In this document: in pieces, positions 44,343 to 54,963 of the stretch
How the letters are laid out: every line of letters starts with the position of its first letter
How positions within the stretch are numbered: position 1 is the first letter of the stretch
Translations under genes and position numbers: made by a program
Notes under the pieces: generated by a model
What the model saw: only the letters and a program-made list of their open reading frames with translations
What the model was told of the DNA's origin: nothing
Database searches by the model: none
Assembly (NCBI GenBank): GCA_964020975.1
Contig: OZ026616.1
Coordinates: forward strand, 80,634,474-80,698,473
DNA length: 64,000 nt
Direction: 5' to 3'
DNA from: Hermodice carunculata
Lineage: Eukaryota; Annelida; Polychaeta; Eunicida; Amphinomidae

Positions 44343-44823
44343 ATCATATACAGGAAACCAGACCTATTTCCAGGACAATGAATGTGTCTTGTCTGTGGTG
44401 CTCCACGGTGTTCTCAGACAATCAGAAAAATTAAGCTTTTGGCTTTTCAAGTCTGACCAGTTTCATCGCCAGCTGGGTTTCTCAGAGACTTACCAAAAGT
44501 TGCTACATTTATTTTTACCCTGATATATGGACAGACTCTGGTTATGTATTGTTACAATATGTGTGTGACCAACTGTTACATTTAATGGACCAACTGTTAG
44601 ATTGACCTGTTGGTACAGTTCTGATCTATGTTCTTAATGCACGTGGTTCTCTTTGCGAACATTCTGTTGTCAGGGAGCTGTCACGTCCTCATGTTGGCAG
44701 TTTCAGTGCGCATGTGTTTAACCAACAGAGATTTGGATTACAACACTGTGGCCTGGTAAGGTCACCAATGTATCACCATGTTCTTCTTTCCCAATGAAAA
44801 TTACAACAATTAGTTCAGTGTTG
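44343..44823. other. Unannotated stretch with a possible exon
   Basis: On the plus strand, TTCTGTTGTCAG then an 82-bp open segment (about 44675-44756, RPHVGSFSAHVFNQQ within it), then GTAAGG. The frame stays open about 60 codons on either side, which is not decisive. No homology recognised. Confidence 0.25.
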
Positions 44824-45052
44824 TTAACCCTTTCCCCCTTAAACCAGCCAAAACTGGCTGGTTGTCAAATGTTGTCTGCTTCAGTGTTTTCAACTGAATC
44901 CAACAGCAATGAAAAACAATTTGACTGAGAATTGAAGATGAGACTTGTCAAGACAACATGACCCAGGTCAACAGCTTTCCTCGGCATGGGTTGCACAACC
45001 CATGCCGAGGAAAGCTGTTGACTCAGTCTTAATTTAAGGGGGAAAGGGTTAA
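44824..45052 (+). mobile_element. TTAA foldback MITE with perfect hairpin
   Basis: TTAACCCTTTCCCCCTTAAAC at the left and AAGGGGGAAAGGGTTAA at the right. The palindrome at 44967-45022 has 27-bp arms and a 2-base loop with no mismatch by eye (GTCAACAGCTTTCCTCGGCA and its complement). Both arms carry CTCGGC/GCCGAG where the copy at 2892 carries CTTGGC/GCCAAG. Confidence 0.9.
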
Positions 45053-45405
45053 TATCTGCTTATTTTGTCATTAAGAACGAGAAAGGTGATTGGTCAACAG
45101 CTTCCCCTGGTGTGATACACTTCAGGTACATTCACAAAGTCCCTGCAGGGTTAATAACCTCACCTTACCTAAAAGTTCTGAAACATCCACATTATTGACT
45201 AATATAGAATAATAATTACTGATCTGTTTATCCATTGTATGCACCAGATTTTACTGACAATTTTGATCATTTTAAGCCTCAAGATTTGCTGTCCCACTAT
45301 GCTCACCTCATGAACACCACATGGGTTCATCTCTTCTTCAGCTGCTCACCACTATTTTGAAAATTACATCTGTTGTCATCTGCCCCATAAAATAAATGTG
45401 AAGGT
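45053..45405. other. Unannotated stretch
   Basis: GGTCAACAGCTTCCCCTGGT near 45095 is a scrap of foldback MITE. A 30-bp open minus-strand segment at 45169-45198 has consensus-like splice borders but is too short to call. Confidence 0.3.
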
Positions 45406-45558
45406 TCATAATCTGACAAACACGCTTTCTGGACTCTCCACCTGAATGTCTTGGGTGGCACTGTCTGCTATTTTAGCCTTTACATACATAAGGTGCAGCT
45501 GATATTCTGTGACAGTAGAAGTCTGTACTTCTGTAGGGCCCTTCCTCACACAGTCACC
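45406..45558 (-). other. Possible coding segment next to a minisatellite
   Basis: The minus-strand frame after the minisatellite reads GDCVRKGPTEVQTSTVTEYQ and runs on for about 50 codons to a stop. Its composition looks protein-like and differs from the minisatellite reading. CTTCACAG could be an acceptor, and a GTATGTAAAG inside it could be a donor. No domain recognised. Confidence 0.22.
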
Positions 45559-45830
45559 AACTGTGAAGGATGTGGGGGTCCCACTGTGAATGGCTTGGGG
45601 GTCCCCCTGTGAAGGGTGTCCGGGCTCCACTGTGAAGGGTGTGGGGGCCACTGTGACAGCCCTGGGGTCCCAATTTGAAGGGCATGGGGGTCCCACTGTG
45701 AAGGGCAGGGGGGTTCCAGTGTGAAGTTAATGGTGTGGGGGTCCCACTGTGAAGGGCATGGGGGTCCAGCTGTAAAGGGCATGGGGGTCCCACTATGAAG
45801 GGCATGGGGTCCAACTGTGAAGGGTGCAAA
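45559..45830 (-). repeat. GC-rich minisatellite, 24-30-bp units
   Basis: Variants of GTGAAGGGCATGGGGGTCCC and ACTGTGAAGGG occur about ten times. All three minus-strand frames are open over much of it, giving Pro/His/Ser-rich readings. I see no reason to think they are translated. Confidence 0.85.
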
Positions 45831-45885
45831 ATCAACATTTTCATGTATTTTTAGAAACATATATTTGCTCTTACAGAAACAAGAT

Positions 45886-46160
45886 ACACTTCAATGCAAA
45901 GCATTGAGGGCGGGTCCACCTTGGCACATACATTGGTCCTGTGACCTTGAAAATGAGGTCATGGTCACCAAAATGTAATCAAGGTAAGAAAGGGTGTCAA
46001 TGCACAAATGAGGTAAATTTATGTTTCAGGTGGCCTTAAATAATATCTCTAAACTCACTTAAATTTACCTCATTTGGAGACATCATGTTTACAAATGAAT
46101 GGTCAACAGATGGAATCAGATGGAACCACCAACAGACAGACAAACTGAAAACATTATGAA
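45886..46160 (+). mobile_element. Helentron-like short element, family H, copy 2
   Basis: The 5' hairpin CAATGC-AAA-GCATTG (45892-45906) is followed by GGGTCCACCTTGG, GTGACCTTGAAAATGAGG, AGGTAAGAAAGGGTG and a CAACAGACAGACAAACTG tail. The 3' complement of the GGGTCCACC block is missing, so the right end is lost. Confidence 0.5.
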
Positions 46161-47109
46161 ATTTGCACACATGTATGTGATAAGGCCTTTTCTGTCTCCA
46201 GGATTAGTTTATGTGATATGTCAGCAACTCATCCTGTGCTAGCTTTTAGACTGAGTCAACGGCTTTGTTTGCTGCATTTTGGACAGGGGAATGCTGGGAA
46301 CCTAGACCACTCGGCTGTTCTCTGGAAACACAGGCATACTCAGTGCACAAAATTGACGGTCGCCCAGTCGACTGAGTCGATTAAATTACTGTGTGGGCGA
46401 TCCAATTGGTTGATCAAGTGGACCAGGTGGTCGAGTTAAAAAAATCAGAACTCACTTCTGATTTTTTTCTAGTCTGCTTTATGATTTAAGACATTTGTTA
46501 TTGATATTCTGTGTTGGGAATAAGAAATATTTACAAGAATAATCCTGTATGTTGTCTTTGTTGTTTATGTTCCTTGTTGGGCTATCTGACAGCATGAGCA
46601 TCATTCATATTCATGGCCTTGACTGGTAACTTTCTGTTTTCAAATTGCTATCTTCACTTCATAGGATAACCTTTTTGAAAGAAAGTGTGTGATTGGTTAA
46701 CTCAAAATCCGCTGCTTCCGGTTTTGAAGTGGCTGATTCAAGGCCATCTCAAATTCCCAGTGTTGTTTATTTACAGGCAAGCACACACATTTTATTGTAG
46801 AGAAATTTATGTCAGTTCTTGCCAATGGCTATTTCGATTTTGTGTTAAAAATGAGTATTTTCCTTCCTTGAAGGATGGGTGACATTTGTATGAACACAAA
46901 AGATGACTATGGACAATTTATTAAAGCAAAAACAAAATTTAAAGCTGTAAATTGGTCAGAATGATAACATACTACCAGTCTTTGCGTACAATAGAGCAGA
47001 GGGTCCAATTTTTTCACAGAAAGAGAGTAAAATATGCCAACCGCAGGTAAACATGGCTTGGGTGAAAATACCGCTGCCACATGTGTTGATCATGTTGACA
47101 GTTTATAGG
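46161..47109. other. Unannotated stretch with one hairpin
   Basis: A perfect 13-bp-arm hairpin lies at 46438-46468 (AAAAAAATCAGAA, 5-base loop, TTCTGATTTTTTT). CTGAGTCAACGGCTTTG near 46252 is a foldback-MITE scrap. No gene recognised. Confidence 0.4.
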
Positions 47110-47441
47110 TGACTGGGATAAAGTGCGTTTCTCGACTATTTACTGCGGTAACCAACAAACTTTCCCACTATAATTTAATGACAATTATGACACACAACCG
47201 ATCTTTAGAAAAAATTAGAGGAACAATCGTTCGTGACGCTAACCAAGGAAAATGTGCGGACCGGTACCAATGCAACATGGTGCTTGTCTGTGGTGGAGGA
47301 AACCAAAGAACTCGGGGGAAAAAACCACCATGCACAGTTAATGTGGTAAAAAATTTATCCACATACTTCCCAGGATGAGAATCGAACCTGGGTCGCAGAG
47401 GTGAAAGGCGAGCGTCTCGCCGCTCAGCCAACCGTGCACCC
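47110..47441 (-). mobile_element. tRNA-derived SINE
   Basis: On the minus strand, the head (47441-47368) has an A box TGGCTGAGCGG and a B box GGTTCGATTC at tRNA spacing. The acceptor and anticodon stems do not pair, so it is not a working tRNA. The body that follows contains GTTCTTTGGTTTCCTCC, similar to the conserved core of some metazoan SINEs as I remember them. The 3' limit is approximate. Confidence 0.55.
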
Positions 47442-48136
47442 TTACTATAAGAGGTCAGATGAGCACCTTATTTGGAGAGAATAGCACTGGGAGGGTTCAA
47501 GGTTTTAATTTTGCGTGACCTGTGATGAGTACATGGTAAACCAACTGTTGTATTTGACATCATCATGAATAGACCAGCCCATATGTTATTAAGTGTTCAA
47601 ACAATCGTCAGCTTACACACTACACAGCTTAACACATAATGTTTACACACTATGCAAGACATACATACTTATAGCTTACAGCATTTCAATTTGCTCAGAC
47701 AGTTTACATACAAGTAAATACATTCTTGAGTTATACATCACGACCATAACGCAATCCTGTGCCCACACACTTTTTACAATTCATTATTAGGCCATGCAAA
47801 TTAAATACTGGGCATGTTTGAAACTTTTTACCTTTATGCACTTGTTCTTAAAAAAGCCACAATATGGCTTAAATTGCATAAGAAGGCAGTTTAAGAACAG
47901 TAAACTCTCAGATGAACTGAAGTTGTCTGGCCACTGAGAGACAAGGGATGGACAACTGACCTTTCTAAAAGTTCAGATGACTTGAACTTATACGTTTAAG
48001 GCAACACACGCTACCACAACACTCAGTCCCCTGAGTAGCCCAGGTCGGGCGAAATGCATCAGACTTGCATTAAAATTATAGCTTGATTTTTAACACTTCA
48101 CTGGCCAGGTCATGTTCATTGACTTGTCAGTCAGGT
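47442..48136. other. Unannotated stretch
   Basis: No gene or bounded repeat recognised. Confidence 0.35.
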
Positions 48137-48182
48137 GAGCTTATACATATATATATACATATATATATACATATATATATAC

Positions 48183-48229
<47 letters not shown>

Positions 48230-48242
48230 CATATATATATAT
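48137..48242. repeat. TATATACA microsatellite
   Basis: About 100 bases of TATATA blocks punctuated by CA at intervals of 10 to 18 bases. Confidence 0.95.
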
Positions 48243-48412
48243 TCTTCGACTTAGAGACATAATTACAGTTTTCCTTTTACACGTTTCCACACATCTTAAA
48301 ATTTCACAATTTAATTTCAGTAAATTTCTACCAAGGTATTTTTAAGTATTTACAGTTGTACTTGCTAAATAACTCATCCCATTCAACCCTCGAAGACTTA
48401 AGTTAACAGCTT

Positions 48413-48639
48413 TCAGTGCCAAATTTTGAACTGAGCCAACAGCTTTTCTCAACGCCCATTGTGCCCAATGCATGCCGAGAAAAGCTGTTGACCTGGGATA
48501 TTCTCTCCGGAACTATAGGCATACTGGTACTTGAATGAAAGGTCTCTTTATGAGGAATACAAATCTGGAATCCTAAAGAGAATTCAGACTAGTTTGACTT
48601 AGAATCAACATAAGTTGTGGTTGGCACTCAAAGAGTTAA
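48413..48639 (-). mobile_element. TTAA foldback MITE, GTGCCAA subfamily
   Basis: TTAACAGCTTTCAGTGCCAA at the left and GGCACTCAAAGAGTTAA at the right. The hairpin pairs CAACAGCTTTTCTCAACGC with GCCGAGAAAAGCTGTTGACC. GGCATACTGGTACTTGAATG is the site that was hit by another MITE in the copy at 60852. Confidence 0.75.
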
Positions 48640-48834
48640 CAGCTTTCCTCAGCACACTCTCTATGAACTGCATCCTGCTCATGAGGGAATCTGTCTAAAA
48701 ATGGCATACTATTCTGACAGACACAGACAGAGAACAGAAAACATTTGTCCACCACATTTACCATTAATTTTGACAGGGAAAATGTTGCATGACCAACACA
48801 TTACTGTCAGCTTCCAATAAGCATTAATCCTTAG

Positions 48835-49051
48835 CTTTCCCCTCAAATTAAGCCTGAGTCAACAGCTTTCTTTAGCACGAATTGAGTATCTATTTTAAGC
48901 ACCTAGTTCATGCCAACAGAAGCTGTTGACCCAGGTTAGGCTATCTTGGTATGTCTCATCTACAATTCTCTTTCAAATTGTTTCTCATTGTTGAAACTTG
49001 TGAAAGACACTGAAGCAGATATTTGATCACCAGCCACTTATGGGTGTTTAA
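48835..49051 (-). mobile_element. TTAA foldback MITE, diverged
   Basis: CCCCTCAAATTAAGCCTGAG, GTCAACAGCTTTCTTTAGC and the worn mirror AACAGAAGCTGTTGACCC, then CTCATCTACAATTCTC. It shares its final TTAA with the next element. Confidence 0.65.
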
Positions 49052-49277
49052 CTCATTCCACCCTAATAATACTCTCCCCCCCCCACCCCCCAAATGTAAA
49101 TGTCGTTAATTTAGGGACTATTTTTCACAATTTTGGATGAAACTTGCATGGAAGATCATTCACAATTATATGCCCATGGTCAACAGCTTTCCTTGGCATG
49201 CTCTGCGTGCACCCAGAGCATGCCAAAGAAAGCTGTTGACTAAGTCGTCTTTCTACTATCGGGGCGGAATGAGTTAA
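49048..49277 (+). mobile_element. TTAA foldback MITE, fifth subfamily
   Basis: TTAACTCATTCCACCCTAAT at the left and GGGGCGGAATGAGTTAA at the right. The hairpin pairs GTCAACAGCTTTCCTTGGCA with its complement and extends through GCTCTGCGTGCACCCAGAGC. It has the ends of the CTCATTCC subfamily but the GTCAACAGC stem of the main family. Confidence 0.8.
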
Positions 49278-50827
49278 AGGGTTCAGGGCTACAGGGTTGT
49301 GCTTTGAAAATTGTGGAGTGTACCAGTATGATGCAATCTAGTAGGGTCAGCGTACATTATATGTAGATTACCCTCAATCTAAAATAACAGCAAGATACTT
49401 GTGACCATATACATTACATGTTTTAGGCTGTCCCATTCCAGCCACTGACAAGCTCAGCTTACAGTAAATCCACACATTCCTTTCAGTAAGTACATACCAG
49501 ATGTTGTCTGTTTATAGCTGCTTGCTAAATAAAGCACAGATTTGCTACAAATTAAGCCCAGGAGAGTACCCCCCCCCCCCCAACTGATCATCTTATTACA
49601 CAATAGGGTTTTCACATGTCACTGGAAAGCTGCCTGATTGTAATATATGCAGTACATGTATACTCAAAGTTCTGATTACTTTCTTTCACTCATATACTGG
49701 CCCATATTCATGATGGAACTAACCACCATGTATGTACTTGGTGTTTATCTGCATCTTCATTGTGAAAGTTTCCACAATCAATCTTCACTGAGAAAGTTTC
49801 CACAATCAATACAGTACAAAGTACGGAAGAAAGAATTATATTAACAGAAAATGGAATCAATGTTGACTCATCAGTCAAATACACAATTTTAAGCAATAAA
49901 GTGAAATTTAAACATGTATAAAGCCCCAATGGTTACATAACTGATTAATATTGTAACACAACTTCAAGACTGCTACAGTCACTGTATTTTACAAATTGAT
50001 CTAAACTGAAAGGAAGTGTCTTTATAATCGAAGACAAGGATGTGTACTGGCCCAAGAATGAATATCAGGATCCAACAAAATCAAGACCGAGTGGTCTGCA
50101 ACAATGGTGGACTCGATAACAACTTTTGGCAGGGAAAAAATACCAATCCACTGTGATCCCTATGCTAGGGGGATCCACCACCACTTGTCCCTGATTTTGT
50201 ACACATTTGTGAAACACAACTGATGGACATTTGGAAGATATTACATCATGTGAAGGTAACAGTGCTTGCAAAATGGCCCATGATGATTCACATTATAGCT
50301 TCACATAGCTAATGAACCAGTCTGCATGGCTCAGGGTTTTCACATAATTGGATCACATAGCTAATCAACCAGTCTGCATGGCTCTGGGAAGCTACCAAAT
50401 GCAAAATGACCCAGCCTCTGAATGTCACCAACAGCATAATGAAACTTGCAAAAATTTCCGGGGATTTTTTTTTCAATTTTTTTTTTAGTTGATCAGCATT
50501 TTATATTTCAAGAACAAATTAACTCAAAATTGATGCCATCATTTAACATAAAGTAAATCCAGTTAATCTGTGTCTTGTTATCACTTAGGTGGCATTTTCC
50601 ATCAAAATACTGATCTGAACATCCTCAATACAAAAGGTAACTCTTTCATAACACGGGGGTATTTGGAGGATGTTCATTTGTTGGGGGGGGGGGGGGGTTG
50701 GAGGGGGGAGAGGACTGCATATCTCTCAGAATTTTCACAAGACCTGCTTGAAAAAGAAATTGATTCCTTATTTTCATCAGATACAAACATGTATGGAGTC
50801 CATTCTTCCCGATACGTTAATGCAGCA
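49278..50827. other. Unannotated stretch
   Basis: No gene called. Two small direct duplications: GAAAGTTTCCACAATCAAT near 49766-49810, and CATAGCTAATCAACCAGTCT near 50305 and 50357 (about 53 bp apart). C and G runs lie near 49570 and at 50683-50697. Confidence 0.4.
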
Positions 50828-51050
50828 TTTACTCATTCCATACCAATCCCTGATTTTTACGCATGTTTGCCGAGATTTTAGACGACAATTGCATATTTAA
50901 ATTCTTCACGAAAAGAGCTTTTGTTCAAGTACCAACATGCCTATAGTCTTAAGTCAGTGGTTCTGGCATTGCCTGGCAAGTCATGCTGCAGCTGCCACAA
51001 GGGCAGCTGCCACTGACCAAGGCCTGTGACTATAGTATGGAATGAGTTAA
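50828..51050 (+). mobile_element. TTAA foldback MITE, CTCATTCC subfamily
   Basis: TTTACTCATTCCATACC at the left and GTATGGAATGAGTTAA at the right. The right arm of the hairpin is shortened compared with 40836-41085 (GGCAGCTGC runs directly into CACTGACC). Confidence 0.75.
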
Positions 51051-52177
51051 GACAAACATATTGGGCACTCTTGGCTGACACATCAGCAGCAGTCACTTTG
51101 AATGTCAGATGCACACTCTGTTTTTTTAAGATCATGCACAAGATGCTCGATAGTGATAACCCATTGGTCACAAATTAATCAGACAAGGTACACATTTCGA
51201 GGTTGGTAGATCTCAGAATTATTTGATGCCACAATATGGTCTACACAGAAGGCTTAATTTAGAAGATTCCACATTTTTCATAAGTCAACAGGAAACAGTA
51301 GATGTAGTTTACTGCAGGAGAGAGCAAAGTCTCAGGTTATTTGTGAGCCAAGCGAAGCAAGGTTCATGATGGAGAGTGTGATTCACCTTCACATCTTACA
51401 GTTCTAAGTGGTGTAATTAAGGATCCTTGATACTTCGTCATGCTATGTTCTGCTGTCCACATGTACTGTCTTTGTTTTTGGTATACCCAGTACATGTAAC
51501 AGGGCCAGAATTACGCAAAATTTTGCAAGAATCTACTTGGATCTTTGTCAATTAGTTTTCTTCTTAAAGAAAGACAAGTTTAGGAGAATCTTTACAAGAA
51601 TGGATTCTCGGATTTGTGCCAAAATTCTGCCCCTGTGTAATTACATAATATTTTTACTTTTATCTTTCGGCATCATTCTGTTTCAATATTCACTTTCAGA
51701 CATTTTAGGCTTGCATGTTTTCTGTCAGGTTAAACCCCAAAGGGGCTACCAGTAGCAAGCAGCGGCCAATGACAGTTACAAGTTTGCCTACTTATTGCTC
51801 TTACAATCAGTTTAAGAAAAATTATGTTTTGATAGCATGTTTCTGACTTAAATCCTAATGACTTTCATTCTTTTCTGACATGCCTAAGTGCACATTTACT
51901 CAATATCAAAACATTACTTAAATTTGACAGTTTTTACTCAGATGTCACAAACCTGACCCATTATGTTGAAACATTGACACAGGGTTGGCAGCAAAATAGA
52001 GCTTTATTGTTTGGAGACTTTCAAAGTGAGGAGTTAAGGTATCATCATGGGGTTTGTTTTACATTTCTGATGCAGGATGTCCATTGTTGCAGTACTTGTT
52101 AGGATATCCCTCGGTTTGTACAGGGTGGTCCAGCCGCAACTACTAGGAAGTGGTTCTGGACAAAAAGACAAAAAATA
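51051..52177. other. Unannotated stretch
   Basis: No gene or bounded repeat recognised. Confidence 0.35.
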
Positions 52178-52351
52178 CAGGGGAACCTCGTTAATCCGAA
52201 CACCTTTGTACCCCAGTACACTGTTCAGATTAATGAAGCATCTGGATTACTGAATCACTATTACCTGAAATGAACAATTCTGTTCCAGGAGAAGTGTTCA
52301 GATTAATGAGATATATGGATTAATGAGGTCCGTATTAATGAGGTTCCACTG
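52178..52351 (+). mobile_element. Mariner-like MITE, GAACCTCGTTAAT type
   Basis: TA-flanked, 174 bp: CAGGGGAACCTCGTTAAT at the left, ATTAATGAGGTTCCACTG at the right. The interior repeats GTTCAGATTAATGA several times. Confidence 0.8.
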
Positions 52352-53942
52352 TACAATAAGTCTCAAAAATCTAACCTTATTCCCTGCAACTTGGGTTTTG
52401 TGTCCCCCCCCCCCCCCCCCTTTCCTTCGTGTCCTCTCATGCCTATTTTATGTGTAATACATTTACGAAAGTAAGATTTATACATATAGCCACAGGAGTC
52501 CACAGTGTGGTAACATGGCTTTGACATGTTTGAAAATCCATGACTTCTTTGTAAGCTGAACTTCACTGCACATATAGACTTACTAATCCTCTGGACTTTC
52601 CCATCTTTGAACCTTTGCCAACTACTGCTGAGTTAATCTTTAACAGGGAATGAACTGACACAATTTCAAATGTACTGAACTGTCCTCGTATTGCAGACTG
52701 TTGTCAAAATACATTTGTGATCAGCTATTCAGAATACCCAATCCGGACAGAAATTACCAGTTTAAGCTCTAAATTCCTTCCACAAACAAGAAAGTTTTCT
52801 TGAACAGATTCTATTCTCCTCAGCTATTCCAGCCCTTGCAATTTAGAGCCTGCAAATGGGTTTCTGCACCTACATGTGCATAAATATTTGATAACATTTT
52901 GCTCCATTAGACTTCTGGCAAACAGTCTTGGTTTAAGCCTGTTAGGATATACCATGGATAATGCTACTATCAATTGTTCAGCTGATCAAGAAACCAAGTC
53001 TGGAGGTCTACACAGATCCCACAAAAATTTGATTCTGTCAAAAACTTGCACATACATGTATTGTACCCTATGTTCTATTCTACACATATGCAAATACTGT
53101 ATACTTGGTAAGCAATATTTATTCTTTTCTCATATTTCTGTTCAAAATTTACAAAATTAAGACAATCAAGGCACACAGGTGCCCTCTCATCAACCCATCA
53201 AGACTGGTATACAGGAAGTTTATGTTTTGGGTTTAACTTTACGAAATATTTTTCCCCTTCATGTTCAAAGTGGCCAAAAGTTCTGAGATGTGGTCTGTTT
53301 TCAGTGACATTTTAATCCAAATGTTCAATAAACATAAAACTGTAGAAAGGGACTAGCGTAATAGCTCAGGTCAGGTCAGGTCATCAAATTGCCTAACGAT
53401 AGGCCAGTGCTATCCACAAGCCAATAGCCAGTGACTACAAAGGTTTTCTGGCTGACATAGTTTTGTTAGCTTTAGCCAAACTGGCAATGCACATTTCTGA
53501 ATAACTTCAATTTTTGATGCACATATTCAACACATTTTACTTTTTTTTATTACATACAGTCATGGAAGAAACCTTTTTTTTTTTTTTTGATGGTTTTGGC
53601 TAGTATAACCAGCATTTACCTAAAGAGTCTGATGTTGTTTTAAGCACATTGGCTGCAGTCATAAAGTTCATAAGGTCAGCCTGGCTGATCCACGCCCAGG
53701 AAGGTTGCTACTACTGTTGTATTCTGACCATCCAAAGGGTTAATCACAGGACTGTGTTAGCTGCACTTGAATTTTTCATAAATTTATGAACTGTTACTTG
53801 AATGGAATTAAAATTTGACACAGTTTTTACACATGGCAAGGCAGCTTTCACAACACTTAATCAAGTACTCATATCAACTACGTGTTCTCATATACATGTA
53901 GTTATTAAACCATGCTCTGTGTCACACAGACTTCCTGCGTAC
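52352..53942. other. Unannotated stretch
   Basis: No gene recognised. A 17-base C run lies at 52404-52420 and a T-run near 53573. TTCTGACCATCCAAAGGGTTAA near 53720 is a lone end of the CCATTC foldback subfamily. Confidence 0.4.
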
Positions 53943-54194
53943 CAATGGTACCTGCCATTAAGACCACCTGTCAGACAAGACCATGTGACTTTTAAAGTAA
54001 AGTAAGCTTTATTTTACATTGGTACAAAATACATAACATTATTATGATTAGCAGATACTGCTACTCACCAGTATTGGCATTATACACAGGCTGTACGTTT
54101 GGTGCATTAAAAACTACGTGCACCTGTTCACAGACATTTAAGTCTATCATTTTTGGCTGCCACAAAGGGTGGTCCCAAATAGCAGGTATAACTA
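53943..54194 (+). mobile_element. Mariner-like MITE, CAGTGGTACC type, diverged, with foreign interior
   Basis: AATGGTACCTGCCATTAAGA at the left and GGTGGTCCCAAATAGCAGG at the right resemble the ends of 18208-18389. The interior does not match and is about 70 bp longer. It includes the exon-like segment at 54069-54143. Confidence 0.45.
54069..54143 (-). other. Exon-like segment inside a MITE
   Basis: On the minus strand, an open segment reading VHVVFNAPNVQPVYNANT is followed by GTGAGTAG, a consensus-like donor. Acceptors are possible at 54123, 54143 or 54156; the frame is open from each. It lies between MITE ends. It may be a captured gene fragment or chance. Confidence 0.25.
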
Positions 54195-54237
54195 TTGCCA
54201 CTGCCTATCTTTGTATATCAATAACAGAAGTACATGT

Positions 54238-54311
54238 ACAAAAAAACTCATTACAACAACTCTCAGATATCTGACATATTCACTTAATAACACACATTTT
54301 AAGGAACAAAA
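54238..54311 (+). mobile_element. Left part of the mariner-like MITE hosting the DIRS element
   Basis: CTCATTACAACAACTCTCAG and ATCTGACATATTCACTTAAT match the left half of 12397-12560. The right part is at 60736-60833. Together they total about 172 bp, close to the 164-bp unbroken copy. Confidence 0.75.
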
Positions 54312-54356
54312 ACGTGGAAGCGATAAATGCTTCCTTTATCTATTAGTAATACTTAC

Positions 54357-54515
54357 CTCTCAATCACTCATGCTTATACCCCTGCTTATCAGGTTCCCAG
54401 CCAGGTTTTTCAACCTGAAACTTTTTATGGCTGACCTGTGGTTACATGCACAAACCCCCAAAGGGGCCTCCGGTACAACTTCCGGTGTTTGCGCATGCTC
54501 ACCAGTTTCTCTCCT
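54357..54515 (-). repeat. DIRS inverted terminal repeat, 3' side
   Basis: The 159 bp from CTCTCAATCACTCATGC to CCAGTTTCTCTCCT are the exact reverse complement, by eye, of 60556-60714. Confidence 0.92.
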
Positions 54516-54555
54516 CTAGAATTTCACTGGCGGGGACGGCCTGGGTGGGCTTCTG

Positions 54556-54649
54556 AGTGATTGAGAGGTAAGTATTACTAATAGATAAAGGAAGCATTTA
54601 TCGCTTCCACGTATCTATGGTGTAATACTACCCTCTCAATCACTCATGC
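54556..54649 (-). repeat. DIRS internal complementary region
   Basis: About 94 bp joining the complement of the left outer end (54312-54370) to the complement of the right outer end (60703-60735), meeting at TTCCACGTATC. In DIRS1 elements this region is thought to template joining of the ends into a circle. Confidence 0.88.
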
Positions 54650-54963
54650 TGATATACCAGCAGAATGGAGGAGGGCGTAATTCACCTTTTGACACGTCTA
54701 CAGTAATACCCCATAGGTCAGCTACGTACGTTAGTACGGTACCCTAATCACTCTGAACTCTACCTGAGCAATTTTATTGCAAGAAGGAGCAGGAGAATTC
54801 AGGGAAAAAAGCAGAACGGCATATAGAATGAGCAGCTGCTCTGTTCCCTCAACCCAGCCTACCACAGTAGAAGTAAAGCAGACTACTTGCCTGGTCATAT
54901 GAATCTGCGACTCCGGACATACCACTTGCGCCTCTTTGGGGCCGTCTGGTAGTCACCACGGAG

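Noticed and set aside
45546-45860. Pro/His-rich minus-strand frames near 100 codons
   Set aside because: Explained by the 24-30-bp minisatellite; all three frames are open at once.
47368-47441. Functional tRNA gene
   Set aside because: A and B boxes are good, but the acceptor and anticodon stems do not pair; a SINE head fits better.
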